Positions 7,744 through 16,040 are shown, counted from the first letter of the stretch. The stretch: 64,000 bases of DNA from Variovorax flavidus (GCF_030317145.1 NZ_JASZYE010000001.1:1364001-1428000), one strand, 5' to 3'. Translations and numbers: made by a program. Notes: generated from the sequence alone by a model not told the origin.

Positions 7744-9525
7744 ATGAGCAACAGCGCACCCGGCAACGCCGTCCGCGAACTGTATGTGGCGCTCTGGCAC
7801 TACGCCGAGGGCGCGCGACCGCAACTGCTCGCGGCGACGGTGCTGCTGACGGGGTCACAGCTCCTGCGACTCACCATGCCATGGCTCGCGGCGCAGGCCA
7901 TCAACGCGCTGCAGACCGGGGACATCGAAAGTTCGGGGAAATGGATCGCGGCGCTGGCGGGCATCTACCTTTTTTCCTGGGTGATTCACGGGCCGGGCCG
8001 CATCCTCGAGCGCAACGTGGGCCTGCGCGTTCGCGAAAGGCTCGCCGATGCGCTTTACGCCCGTATCGCAGCCGCGCCGCTCGTCTGGCATGACGGACAC
8101 CACTCCGGCGAGTTGCAGCACCGGGTGCACCAGGCCAGCCGGGCGTTGTCGGACTTTGCGCAGAACCAGTTCATCTATCTGACGAACATCGTCAACTTCA
8201 TCGGGCCGCTGGTTGCCTTGACGCTGCTGTCGCGCGTCAGTGGCGCGATGGCCATCTTCGGCTATGTCGTGATTGCGATCATCATCGTGCGCTTCGACCG
8301 CGCGCTGATGCGCCTCGCGCGAGCCGAGAACGACGCCGACCGGCGCTATGTCGCGGCGCTGCTCGATTTCCTGGGCAACGCATCGACCGTGATCGGCCTG
8401 CGCCTGTCGGCAGCGTCGAGAGGGCTGTTGGGACGACGCATGGAAGCGATCTCGGAGCCGCTCAAGCGGACCGTCGTGCTGAACGAAGGCAAATGGTTCG
8501 CCGTGGACCTGATGGGACTGGCGCTGACCTGGGGACTGGTCGTCGTGTACGTCTGGCAATCGCGCGCGCCGGGGCAGGCGGTGATGCTGGGTTCAGTCTT
8601 CATGATCTACCAGTACGCGCAGCAGGCCGCGAGCGTCGTGTCGTCGATGGCGGCCAACTTCCAGTTCTTCGCGCGAATGCACACCGACTACAGCAGCGCG
8701 GCGCCCATCTGGAAGGCGCCAGCCCGCGCGGCCGATCTGGCCGAAGAGCACATCGACCGGGATGCCGGCTGGAACACCGTGCAGGTCGACGGACTCGTAT
8801 GGAACTACAACCCGCGCGGCTCGCAGGCGCCCGGCGAAACCGCACGCAGCGGATTGCACGAGGTGTCGCTCATGCTGCGCCGCGGCGAGCGCATCGCGTT
8901 GGTCGGCCCCAGTGGCGGGGGCAAGAGCACCCTGCTGCGCGTACTGGCCGGGCTTTATGCGCCACATGGCGGCGCCGTCGCGATCGATGGCCAGCCGCAG
9001 CCGTGGTCGCGCCTGCGCACGATCGCCACCCTGATCCCGCAAGAAACCGAAGTGTTCGAAGCGAGCGTGCGCGAGAACCTCAGCTTCGGCCAACCCTTCG
9101 ACGACGATCAGCTCGAGGCCGCCATGCATGTAAGCACCTTCGACGAAGTGCTGAAGGCCACGCATGGCGAACTCGACACACCGCTTTCCGAACGCGGCTT
9201 CAACCTCTCGGGCGGCCAACGCCAGCGGTTGTGCCTGGCGCGCGGCGTCCTCGCCGCCCAGGGCAGTTCGCTGCTGCTGCTCGACGAGCCCACCAGCGCG
9301 CTGGATGCAGCCACCGAGGGTCGCGTGCTTGAACGCATCGGCGCGGCATTTCCGGATGCCTGCGTCATTGCGTCGATTCATCGCCTGAGCCTGCTCGATC
9401 GATTCGACGTTGTGGTTCTCATGGAGGCGGGGAGAATCGTGGATGCCGGCCCCCGCAGCGCGGTGCTCGCCCGCCAGCCATCGCTGCAGAAAATGATGAC
9501 GCCCGCGCTTTCGAGTCCGTGCTAA
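7744..9525 (+). CDS. ABC exporter, fused transmembrane and ATPase domains
   Basis: A 593-residue half-transporter: six membrane segments in residues 20-310 (ABC transporter type 1 fold), then an ATPase domain with Walker A GPSGGGKSTLLR, Q-loop at TLIPQETEVF, signature LSGGQRQR and Walker B LLLLDEPTSALD. Expected to work as a homodimer that moves a lipid, peptide or drug outward across the inner membrane; no substrate clue is visible. It is preceded by creA with a 15-base gap and followed 62 bases later by an NlpD-like lipoprotein gene. Confidence 0.93.
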   Translation: MSNSAPGNAVRELYVALWHYAEGARPQLLAATVLLTGSQLLRLTMPWLAAQAINALQTGDIESSGKWIAALAGIYLFSWVIHGPGRILERNVGLRVRERLADALYARIAAAPLVWHDGHHSGELQHRVHQASRALSDFAQNQFIYLTNIVNFIGPLVALTLLSRVSGAMAIFGYVVIAIIIVRFDRALMRLARAENDADRRYVAALLDFLGNASTVIGLRLSAASRGLLGRRMEAISEPLKRTVVLNEGKWFAVDLMGLALTWGLVVVYVWQSRAPGQAVMLGSVFMIYQYAQQAASVVSSMAANFQFFARMHTDYSSAAPIWKAPARAADLAEEHIDRDAGWNTVQVDGLVWNYNPRGSQAPGETARSGLHEVSLMLRRGERIALVGPSGGGKSTLLRVLAGLYAPHGGAVAIDGQPQPWSRLRTIATLIPQETEVFEASVRENLSFGQPFDDDQLEAAMHVSTFDEVLKATHGELDTPLSERGFNLSGGQRQRLCLARGVLAAQGSSLLLLDEPTSALDAATEGRVLERIGAAFPDACVIASIHRLSLLDRFDVVVLMEAGRIVDAGPRSAVLARQPSLQKMMTPALSSPC

Positions 9526-9587
9526 AAAAGCGGCCCGGTTGCAAGACCGCGGGAACCCTTTTTGCTGAATTCGTTTCAAAAAGACCC

Positions 9588-10133
9588 ATGCAAGACCAGA
9601 ACTACCTTCTTCGCGCCGGTGTCACGGTGTTTGCCGCAGCGGTGCTGGCGGCCTGCAGCACCCCACGGCAGCAGCAGGGTCAAGGCCCGACACAGCCCTT
9701 CTATCCCTTGCCGCCTGCAGGGCAACTCACCCCGCCGGCGCCGCCCCCTGCGCCGAAACCGCAAGCGACCTTCATTCGCCCGGCGAGCGGCCGCACGCTC
9801 TCGACCTTCGACGGCAGCCGCAACAAGGGCCTGGACATCGCCGGCAACCTGGGCGACCCGATCGTCGCGTCGGCAGACGGCCGCGTCGTCTATGTCGGAG
9901 GCGAACTGCGCGGCTACGGCAACATGGTCATCGTCAAGCACAACGACACCTTCCTGACCGCCTACGCGCACGCGCAAACCATCCTCGTGAAAGAGAAAGA
10001 CGTGGTGCGCCAGGGCCAGAAGATCGCCGAGATGGGCAACAGCGACGCCGAACGCGTCAAGCTGCATTTCGAGATCCGCAAGCAAGGCGTGCCGGTCGAT
10101 CCCGAGCCTTATCTCAACGGACAGTTGAACTAG
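9588..10133 (+). CDS. NlpD-like lipoprotein with degenerate LytM (M23) domain
   Basis: A 181-residue protein. The lipoprotein signal peptide ends in the lipobox LAAC at residues 19-22, then comes a Pro/Gln-rich linker and an M23/LytM domain (about 64-175). The first zinc ligand of active LytM enzymes (HxGxD) is replaced by Asn (NKGLDIAG), although later His residues persist in TAYAHAQ and LHFEIRKQG. This matches NlpD/EnvC-type factors, which activate amidases for daughter-cell separation instead of cutting peptidoglycan. Unlike canonical NlpD it has no LysM domain. Start ATG at 9588 is chosen because it directly precedes the signal peptide; the frame is open farther upstream. Confidence 0.88.
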   Translation: MQDQNYLLRAGVTVFAAAVLAACSTPRQQQGQGPTQPFYPLPPAGQLTPPAPPPAPKPQATFIRPASGRTLSTFDGSRNKGLDIAGNLGDPIVASADGRVVYVGGELRGYGNMVIVKHNDTFLTAYAHAQTILVKEKDVVRQGQKIAEMGNSDAERVKLHFEIRKQGVPVDPEPYLNGQLN

Positions 10134-10552
10134 CCGATCAGGGACAAGGTCGCCTGATCGGATCGGCCTGCGAAGTATTTCTCCAGGCACGAACGAAAGA
10201 CCGCCACCGAGGGATCTGCCAGCGCGAACAGCGTCATGGACGACCAGAATTTCAGATCGTCCGGGGCGCCGAAGATCTCGTGCACAGTGCGGCCGTCCAC
10301 CGCCAACGCCCGTTCGCTGCACTCCCTCAGCGTTGGCCCCAGCAGCGGATGCGCCAAGTAGGCGCGCGCCTCGTCGAGGGAAGCGAGGCCGTAGCGCCGC
10401 GCCATCTCGCTGCGTCCCAGGCCCAGCAGCTGCGGAAAGACAAACCACATCCAGTGGCTGCGCTTTCTGCCCGCGCGCAACTCTTCGAGGACGACGTCGA
10501 TCACGCCTGCCTGGGCGTCCACGAAACGCTGCAGCCCGAAGGGATCGCTCAT
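10130..10552 (-). CDS. DUF1810 family protein
   Basis: A 140-residue cytoplasmic protein matching DUF1810: it begins with MSDPFGLQRFVDAQ and carries the strongly conserved KRSHWMWFVFPQL and the GPTLRECSE segment, ending in FRSCLEKYFAGRSDQATLSLI. Function is unknown; in some genomes the family is linked to ADP-ribose or calpastatin-like annotations without proof. I placed the start at 10552 (MSDPF...), since the open frame upstream lacks family similarity. It converges on the NlpD-like gene with stop codons overlapping by 4 bases. Confidence 0.88.
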   Translation of the reverse strand: MSDPFGLQRFVDAQAGVIDVVLEELRAGRKRSHWMWFVFPQLLGLGRSEMARRYGLASLDEARAYLAHPLLGPTLRECSERALAVDGRTVHEIFGAPDDLKFWSSMTLFALADPSVAVFRSCLEKYFAGRSDQATLSLIG

Positions 10553-10662
10553 GGGAGGATGGCTTTCTGTAGGCGGCTTCTGTCCGCGCATTGCGAGTAT
10601 GGCGCGCATCAATGCCGCCGCGAAAGCGTGAAATCCATGAGCCAAGAAAAAAGGAGATCACC

Positions 10663-10953
10663 ATGAACTGCGAAGCGATCCATTGTCTCGACACAGAGAC
10701 TGTCCGGTTCGCGATCTATCCCGACGGCTTCGACGGACCTCGCATCATGGCCCGCATTGCCGACGATGCACTGCACAACCTCTTTGGCGCGCGCGACGAC
10801 GAAACCAGCCTGCTCGATGCCTGCGAAGCCCATTTCGACGTGATCGAGGCGAAGGCCGTGGAGCGCTACCGTGCATCGCCAGCCACCCCCGTCACTCTCA
10901 CTGCCATCGACCTGGAGGCATCCGCCCCGCTCTCCGAAGCATCCTGCGCCTAG
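10663..10953 (+). CDS. small DUF1488-like protein
   Basis: A 96-residue soluble protein starting at ATG 10663 with a strong AAGGAG 6 bases upstream. The layout, an N-terminal strand region (TVRFAIYPDGFDGPRIMARIADDAL) then a helix (LLDACEAHFDVIEAKAVERYR) and a closing strand (PVTLTAIDL), fits the DUF1488 family, whose function is unknown. The last 15 residues look like a lineage-specific tail. The cytochrome b561 gene begins 71 bases later on the same strand. Confidence 0.65.
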   Translation: MNCEAIHCLDTETVRFAIYPDGFDGPRIMARIADDALHNLFGARDDETSLLDACEAHFDVIEAKAVERYRASPATPVTLTAIDLEASAPLSEASCA

Positions 10954-11024
10954 GGTCAAACACGCTGGCCCTTCGGCCAGTTCAGGAGTTGTTGAAGTCG
11001 CCTCCAAGCGCGACACTGGGCGCG

Positions 11025-11609
11025 ATGCGACCGAATCCCCCATCCGACCCGCCGACGGACGCGAAGGCCGACGCGGCCTGGAGCGCATCGATCAGGCTAT
11101 TCCATTGGCTGGTGGCCGTGCTGATATTCAGCCAGTTTGCACTCGGCTGGCTGGCTGTCGGGTGGCGGCTTTCGCCGACAAAGATCAATCTGTTCGTCTG
11201 GCACAAGTCCATCGGCATGCTGATCCTCGCCTTGGTGGCCGTTCGGCTGTTGAATCGCCTGGCACGGCCGACGCCCCCGCTTCCACCAGACACACCAGCC
11301 TGGGAGCGCGCGGCGGCACGATGGAGCCACGCCCTGCTCTATGTCCTGATGGTCGCGATGCCGCTCACCGGCTGGGTCGTCAATTCCGCGGCGGGCATTC
11401 CCTTTCGCATCTTCTGGCAGTTTCCGCTGCCGGCCCTGATCGCACCTGACAAGCAGGTGGCAGAGATCGCGGCGCTTGTGCACTTCGCGCTCGGCCTTGC
11501 CTTCGTCGCGTTGCTGGTACTGCATATTGGTGCGGCGCTGCGGCACCACTTCATCAAGCGCAACAACGTGCTGACTCGCATGCTGGGAACAAGGAGAACG
11601 GTGAAATGA
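11025..11609 (+). CDS. cytochrome b561 family protein
   Basis: A 194-residue inner-membrane dihaem b-type cytochrome of the bacterial CybB type. Four hydrophobic segments lie at about 20-42, 54-74, 99-121 and 148-172, with haem-ligand histidines in RLFHWLVAV, FVWHKSIGM, WSHALLYV and LHIGAALRHHFI. The start is ATG 11025 (MRPNPPSD); the frame is open upstream across the preceding small gene. The stop overlaps the start of a yceI gene (ATGA), reflecting the frequent b561-YceI pairing, and suggests coupled translation. The role of such pairs is tied to quinone or isoprenoid redox chemistry but is unproven. Confidence 0.92.
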   Translation: MRPNPPSDPPTDAKADAAWSASIRLFHWLVAVLIFSQFALGWLAVGWRLSPTKINLFVWHKSIGMLILALVAVRLLNRLARPTPPLPPDTPAWERAAARWSHALLYVLMVAMPLTGWVVNSAAGIPFRIFWQFPLPALIAPDKQVAEIAALVHFALGLAFVALLVLHIGAALRHHFIKRNNVLTRMLGTRRTVK

Positions 11610-12172
11610 AGAGGCTTGCCTGTCTGTTCGCCCTGGTCGCTTGCGTCGCGCAGCAGCCGGCGTGCGCCGCTGAATGGAGGATGGACCCTGCGAACAGCCG
11701 GCTTGAGTTCGCCGCCTCGTTCGAGAAAACACCGGCGCCGGGTGTCTTCAAGGAGTTCGACACGCAGCTGAATTTCGACCCGGAGAAGCCAGCCGGCGGT
11801 CGCCTGGACGTCACCATCAGGGTCGCGAGCGCGGACATGACCAGCGCCGACATCAACAAGGCCATTGCCGGGGCCGAATGGTTCGACTTTGCCCGCCATC
11901 AGCAAGCGGAGTTCCACTCAACCGACATCCGGCAGATCAATGCGCAAGCCGGCAACTACCTGGCGCGCGGCGTGCTCACGCTGAAGGGAGTTCAGCAGAC
12001 GGTGGAAGTGCCATTCAAATGGAGCGAAGCTCCCGACGGCGCGACCATGCAAGGCGAATTCATTGTCAAGCGGACACCGTTTGGCATCGGCACCGGTGAG
12101 TGGACCGCCACGGACGTGATCGGACCCGAGGTCGCGGTGAAGTTCCGCGTGCGGCTGCGCAAGGCTGCGTGA
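11606..12172 (+). CDS. YceI family periplasmic lipid-binding protein
   Basis: A 188-residue protein with a cleavable signal peptide (residues 1-22, ending ACAAEW). The mature lipocalin-like beta-barrel opens with WRMDPANSRLEFAASFEK and contains FDPEKPAGGRLDVTI, the ARHQQAEFHST strand, and the C-terminal KRTPFGIGTGEW, all typical of YceI, whose structures bind polyisoprenoid chains. It overlaps the cytochrome b561 stop by 4 bases and abuts the next yceI-like gene with no gap, so the three are one translational unit. Confidence 0.93.
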   Translation: MKRLACLFALVACVAQQPACAAEWRMDPANSRLEFAASFEKTPAPGVFKEFDTQLNFDPEKPAGGRLDVTIRVASADMTSADINKAIAGAEWFDFARHQQAEFHSTDIRQINAQAGNYLARGVLTLKGVQQTVEVPFKWSEAPDGATMQGEFIVKRTPFGIGTGEWTATDVIGPEVAVKFRVRLRKAA

Positions 12173-12889
12173 ATGCTGCGCGTCGGCTACGCCATTGCAC
12201 TCGTGATGCTGGTCGCAGGCTGCGCGCCCGCCATGCGAACGACAGCGCCGGCGCCGACGCTTGCGACGAGAAGTGCTCCGGACGGATTTCCCGGCAGGCG
12301 CTATGAAGAAGCGGCCGCGCGGGGCAAGTCAATCTATCGCGTGGACCCCGAGCGATCGCTCGTCTCCATCCTGGTGCGCCGAGGCGGATCGCTCGCTCAC
12401 CTCGGACACGATCACGTCGTCGCGAGTCGCGGCGTCCAGGGCTACGTCGCGCGGGACGAAGGCACCGCCGACCTTTTCGTCCCCCTGGCCGACTTGTCGG
12501 TCGACGAGCCGGCGCTTCGCGCGGAAAGCAGACTGGACACACAGCCCACCGAATCCGACATCGCTGGCACGCGATCGAACATGCTCGACAAGGTGCTCGA
12601 GACGCAGCGCTTTCCTTTCGCGCTCATTCATATCAGCAGCCGGGAAAAGACGCCGACTGGCTCGCGGCTCGGCGTCGCGATCACGCTGCACGGCGTCAGC
12701 CGCAGCTTCGACGTGCCGGTGCATATGGAGACTTCGCCGGATGAGATGAGCGTTGCAGGAACGCTCGAACTCAAGCAGTCCGATTTCGGCATCGTGCCCT
12801 TCTCCATCCTCGGTGGCGCCATGCAGGTGCAGGATCGACTGAGCCTGCGCTTCACGATTCGTGCGCGGCCGGTGGATGCCCGGCCATGA
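12173..12889 (+). CDS. second YceI-like protein, lipoprotein form
   Basis: A 238-residue protein beginning immediately after the upstream yceI stop. The N-terminus is a lipoprotein signal with lipobox VAGC (about residues 14-17), followed by a linker and a YceI-type barrel from YRVDPERSLVSILVRRGG. Conserved points include LAHLGHDHVV, ESDIAGTRSNML, FPFALIHISS and SDFGIVPFSILGGAMQV. Together with the b561 and soluble YceI genes it suggests a membrane haem protein served by one soluble and one anchored hydrophobic-ligand carrier. The 3' 38 bases overlap the end of the convergent channel-like gene. Confidence 0.87.
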   Translation: MLRVGYAIALVMLVAGCAPAMRTTAPAPTLATRSAPDGFPGRRYEEAAARGKSIYRVDPERSLVSILVRRGGSLAHLGHDHVVASRGVQGYVARDEGTADLFVPLADLSVDEPALRAESRLDTQPTESDIAGTRSNMLDKVLETQRFPFALIHISSREKTPTGSRLGVAITLHGVSRSFDVPVHMETSPDEMSVAGTLELKQSDFGIVPFSILGGAMQVQDRLSLRFTIRARPVDARP

Positions 12890-13421
12890 AATCACGCAGA
12901 TCGTTGTAGCGCGAGACGAAATTGACGAGCACGCTGGCTGTCCAGGCGAAGGTGAAGATGCCCGACATCCCGATGATCGGCGGCACGATGCGCCATGCCT
13001 GCGGCAGCGAGAACGGTTCGCCGAGCGCTGTGTAGCAGTTGGCTGCGAAGTATGCGGCGATCGACCAGTTCCCGACGATGTCGCCGAAGATCAGGGCTGC
13101 GGACCAGACCACGACTTCGGCCAGGTGCAGCGCAAGCAGCATCATGATCGTCACGATGAACAGCAGGTCGGCGCGCCACAACGAGCCGCGCGACCTCAAC
13201 CCGTGCAGCCTGTTGAGATAGGAGCTCGTGATGATGCGGATCCAGAAGGCATGGAACATGATTACCGCGACGAGCACCGCCCCACCAAACATGATGTCGG
13301 GCAAAGGTAGCGCCTGAGTCAACGCGTTCTCGACCAGGCTGGGCCGCAGGCTCGACAGATCGGAAGCGGCCGTCGAGACGACACCTGGAAGCGAATCGGA
13401 ATCAAACTTCGCGTCAGCCAT
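12852..13421 (-). CDS. two-TM ion-channel-like membrane protein
   Basis: A protein of 189 residues from ATG 13421 (AAGGA 9 bases upstream); an earlier start at 13466 is possible. Hydrophobic segments lie near the N-terminal third (IMFGGAVLVAVIMFHAFWI), the middle (LLFIVTIMMLLALHLAEVVVW) and the C-terminal third (IIGMSGIFTFAWTASVLVNFV). The stretch IAAYFAANCYTALGEPF before the last helix sits where the pore loop of two-TM potassium channels lies, but a TVGYGD filter is absent; CYTALGE replaces it. I call it channel-like on topology only. It overlaps the end of the lipoprotein yceI gene by 38 bases, tail to tail. Confidence 0.65.
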   Translation of the reverse strand: MADAKFDSDSLPGVVSTAASDLSSLRPSLVENALTQALPLPDIMFGGAVLVAVIMFHAFWIRIITSSYLNRLHGLRSRGSLWRADLLFIVTIMMLLALHLAEVVVWSAALIFGDIVGNWSIAAYFAANCYTALGEPFSLPQAWRIVPPIIGMSGIFTFAWTASVLVNFVSRYNDLRDFMAGHPPAAHES

Positions 13422-13484
13422 GTTGAGCATCCTTGGTTTGGACAGGATCGGAATCGTCCATCCCATCGTAGCCGCGGGTCGCGC

Positions 13485-13982
13485 CTATGGCTCGCTCCTG
13501 GATCGCATCAACGCCTGGTGGAGCTTGTCCAGTCCGCGAACGAGAACGCGCACTTCTGCCAGCGACAACGCCGCGGTCCACTGCGCGACTTCCGCATGAT
13601 CGTCCTGATTTCGGCGCTTCCAGAATTGGTGGTGCTGCGTCGTCAGACGCAGACGACGCACACGGCCGTCTCGTTCGTCGGGGACGATTTCAAGAAAGCC
13701 CTTGCGTTCCAGGGCGCTCGCGATCTGCTTGAGATTCTGGTGGCTCATCGCCAGCGTCGTGGCCAGTTGCTTGAGCGTCGGTGCCTCGGGCTGCCCTTGC
13801 AGCACCTGCAGCAACATCGCCTGCTGCGTCGTGAGGCCGCTGTCCGACAGCTGCCGATCCATGCGCGTACGAAGCTCCATGCCGTTGGCGACGAGGAGCC
13901 GAAAGAGCATCACGCGCTCGGCCTTCGCAGCACCCCTTTCGGCCTCGAGGCCAAGGCTCAGAATTTGACGACGCAAGTCCAT
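13485..13982 (-). CDS. MarR family transcriptional regulator
   Basis: A 165-residue winged-helix repressor from ATG 13982 (MDLRRQILS). The HTH region reads LTTQQAMLLQVLQG then TLKQLATTLAMSHQNLKQIASALERKG, and the wing reads PDERDGRVRRLRLT, all standard MarR. The gene is divergent from a glycosyltransferase gene with only 58 bases between starts, and a perfect 12-base palindrome lies 3-14 bases before its start codon, consistent with autoregulation and control of the neighbour. MarR proteins usually sense small phenolic or hydrophobic compounds. Confidence 0.9.
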   Translation of the reverse strand: MDLRRQILSLGLEAERGAAKAERVMLFRLLVANGMELRTRMDRQLSDSGLTTQQAMLLQVLQGQPEAPTLKQLATTLAMSHQNLKQIASALERKGFLEIVPDERDGRVRRLRLTTQHHQFWKRRNQDDHAEVAQWTAALSLAEVRVLVRGLDKLHQALMRSRSEP

Positions 13983-13984
13983 AA

Positions 13985-13996
13985 GTAATATATTAC
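13985..13996. promoter_or_regulatory. candidate MarR operator
   Basis: The 12-base perfect palindrome GTAATATATTAC, AT-only inside a GC-rich region, lies between the divergent marR and glycosyltransferase starts and overlaps the marR leader. Position and symmetry suit a MarR dimer site; binding is inferred. Confidence 0.55.
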
Positions 13997-14040
13997 CTTT
14001 AAGCGATCGATCCGACGACCGCCAAAGCCACGGAGGCACC

Positions 14041-15372
14041 ATGATCGCCCTGTTCCCCCACTGCGGCTTTCTCTCCGAAACATCGCGCATGCTCGCGATT
14101 GCCCGCGCCCTGATTGCACGCGGCGAGCCGGTGGTGGTTGCCACGCACGGCGGCCCCTACACGCGCGTTCTCGATGAAGCGGGCATGCCCTACACCTTGC
14201 TGTCGCCCGCCATGGATGACCGTCGCTGCGAGGAATACCTCGCCAGCATCATCACCATCGGAAGACCCGGCACCCGCCTTCAGCCTGCGGACGAAGTGCG
14301 CGCCGGCGTACGCAGCGAAGTCGAATTCCTGCGCGCACACTCGGCCAGGATGGTCGTTGTCGGGTTCACGCTCACGGCGTACCTGTCTTCGCGCATCGTG
14401 GGAATTCCGCTGGCCGCCTCGCATGGCGGCTCCTACGTTCCGCCCGTGTTCGAGCGCGGCCTTGCGCCTGCGCCATCGCAGTCGCCCATTCCACCGCTCG
14501 ATTGGCTGCCGGGGGCGATGCAGAAGTTCATGGCGAACATCGGCCCTCCCCGCATGCGCGGGCCGGTCGCCTTCCTGAACGAGGTGGCGACCGAACTTGG
14601 TGTAGAGCCGGTCCCGAGCCTGGCGGCGCTGATGCTCGGTGATCTGACCCTGGTCACCGACGTACCCGAGGTGCTCGGCATTTCCGATGCCGACATGACG
14701 GCCTGGAAACCGAACGGCAGCGGAGCCTACAGGTCGGCCACGCGGCTGCGCTATGTCGGACCCATCTACGCCCGGCTTGACCACACGATTCCCGATCGCG
14801 TCGAGGCCTTCCTCCACGACGCACGACCCACGGCCTATGTTGCCCTCTCATCGAGCACGCCGGGCTTCTACCGGCGCGTGGTGGCTGGCGTGCGCGAAGC
14901 GGGCCTGCGCGTGCTCGTGGGCGCAACGATTCATGAGTTGCGCGATCTGGAGAGCCCGGACGTTCTGGTCGAAGGCATCCTGCCGAGTCACCTCGTCATG
15001 CCGCGTGTGTCCATCGCGCTGATCATGGGCGGACAGGGCAGCGTCCAGACGGCGATGGTCAGCGGCACGCCCTTCGTCGGATTTCCGCTGCATCCGGAAC
15101 AGGAACTCAATGTGGCCCTGGCGATGCGCCAGGGCATGGCGATTGCCATCGGTCCACGGCATCTGGACGAAGCGAAGGTTGGGCGGGCTGTGCGTGAAAT
15201 CGTCTCGCAACCGTCATACGCGGCCGCCGCGACGCGCGCACGTCAGCACTACATCGATGTCGATGGACCTGGCCGCGCGGCCGATGCCCTGCTCGAGCAC
15301 CTGCGCGTGCCGGCCGCTCTCGCCGTCAATTCGCCGGTGCAGGCTGCACGCGAAGCGCGACACTTTCAGTGA
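14041..15372 (+). CDS. UDP-glycosyltransferase-like protein (GT1/MGT family)
   Basis: A 443-residue GT-B fold protein with a GGAGG Shine-Dalgarno. The N-terminal acceptor domain starts IALFPHCGFLSETSRMLAIARAL, and the C-terminal nucleotide-sugar domain carries the GT1-type loop LIMGGQGSVQTAMVSGTPFVGFPLHPEQELNVAL in the place of HGG-G-T-E-GVP-P-DQ. The first His of that loop is Met here (IMGGQG), a departure from macrolide and plant GT1 enzymes. Expected role: glycosylation of a small hydrophobic molecule, perhaps a toxic compound or lipid. Divergence from marR suggests induction by that compound. The last 47 bases overlap the end of the next, convergent gene. Confidence 0.82.
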   Translation: MIALFPHCGFLSETSRMLAIARALIARGEPVVVATHGGPYTRVLDEAGMPYTLLSPAMDDRRCEEYLASIITIGRPGTRLQPADEVRAGVRSEVEFLRAHSARMVVVGFTLTAYLSSRIVGIPLAASHGGSYVPPVFERGLAPAPSQSPIPPLDWLPGAMQKFMANIGPPRMRGPVAFLNEVATELGVEPVPSLAALMLGDLTLVTDVPEVLGISDADMTAWKPNGSGAYRSATRLRYVGPIYARLDHTIPDRVEAFLHDARPTAYVALSSSTPGFYRRVVAGVREAGLRVLVGATIHELRDLESPDVLVEGILPSHLVMPRVSIALIMGGQGSVQTAMVSGTPFVGFPLHPEQELNVALAMRQGMAIAIGPRHLDEAKVGRAVREIVSQPSYAAAATRARQHYIDVDGPGRAADALLEHLRVPAALAVNSPVQAAREARHFQ

Positions 15373-15928
15373 AGTTCGCGACGACTTGATCCCCGGCCTT
15401 GACGTCGTGCAAGAGCTTCGGATCGCGCACCTTGACATCGACCAGATTGCCGCTCGGCCCCTTGAGCGTGGCAACGCCCCGCTTGGCATCGACACTCTCG
15501 ACGTTGGCAACGATGGTGGTTCGCTTCATGACCATGCCGCCCGGCTTTGCGCCACGGGCGGCAACCGCGGCCGAGTCGGTTTCCACCTTCTGGCGAATGC
15601 CGTCGCCGCCCTTCACCAACGCGAGTGCAACGCCGATCCGGTAGCTGAGGCGAACGCGATCGCCGACCTTGACCTGCTCCAGATTCTTGACGGCCGGATC
15701 GACCCTCATCTCGCCGATGTTCCCCTTGGGGCCCTTGATCGAGACGATGCGATTGGCGAGATCGATCGCCGTGACCTCGCCGACCACAGACACGACTGTC
15801 GAGCCGCCTCGCGCATCTTCGAGTTCCACCCTCTTGGCGGCAGGAGACTCGGCGCCGGCGATCCCGGCACCCGATCCGAGCAGAAGGGCTGCGCAGGCGG
15901 CAATCAGGACTTGTCTTTGAGAGGTCAT
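15326..15928 (-). CDS. secreted protein with two tandem homologous domains, unknown function
   Basis: A 200-residue protein with a signal peptide (1-26, GIAGAE). Two copies of a ~60-residue unit follow: about 43-106 and 135-195. Both share the pattern V-x-G/A-x-V-x-x-(I/V)-D, then KGP-GN, then V-DP and VK-GD-V ending in a (V)AL strand; compare IKGPKGNIGEMRVDP with LKGPSGNLVDVKVRDP. No known function is recognised; such small beta domains resemble those of metal- or polymer-binding periplasmic proteins only in general form. It is convergent with the glycosyltransferase gene. Confidence 0.8.
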   Translation of the reverse strand: MTSQRQVLIAACAALLLGSGAGIAGAESPAAKRVELEDARGGSTVVSVVGEVTAIDLANRIVSIKGPKGNIGEMRVDPAVKNLEQVKVGDRVRLSYRIGVALALVKGGDGIRQKVETDSAAVAARGAKPGGMVMKRTTIVANVESVDAKRGVATLKGPSGNLVDVKVRDPKLLHDVKAGDQVVANFTESVALRVQPAPAN

Positions 15929-16003
15929 CGTAAGGCTCCAATGCGTGACAGAAAAAACGTTCGTCGACCCTTGGTCGCTTCAGCGACGACTCGGCAAGCC
16001 CAT

Positions 16004-16040
16004 GCGTTCAAGACCCGATACAGGATCGGGCTTTCAACGC
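16004..16040 (-). terminator. imperfect hairpin, possible terminator after the FHA gene
   Basis: Outer arms GCGTT/AACGC and inner arms CCCGAT/ATCGGG form a long interrupted stem 67 bases beyond the FHA gene stop. There is no T run on either strand, so termination is uncertain. Confidence 0.35.
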
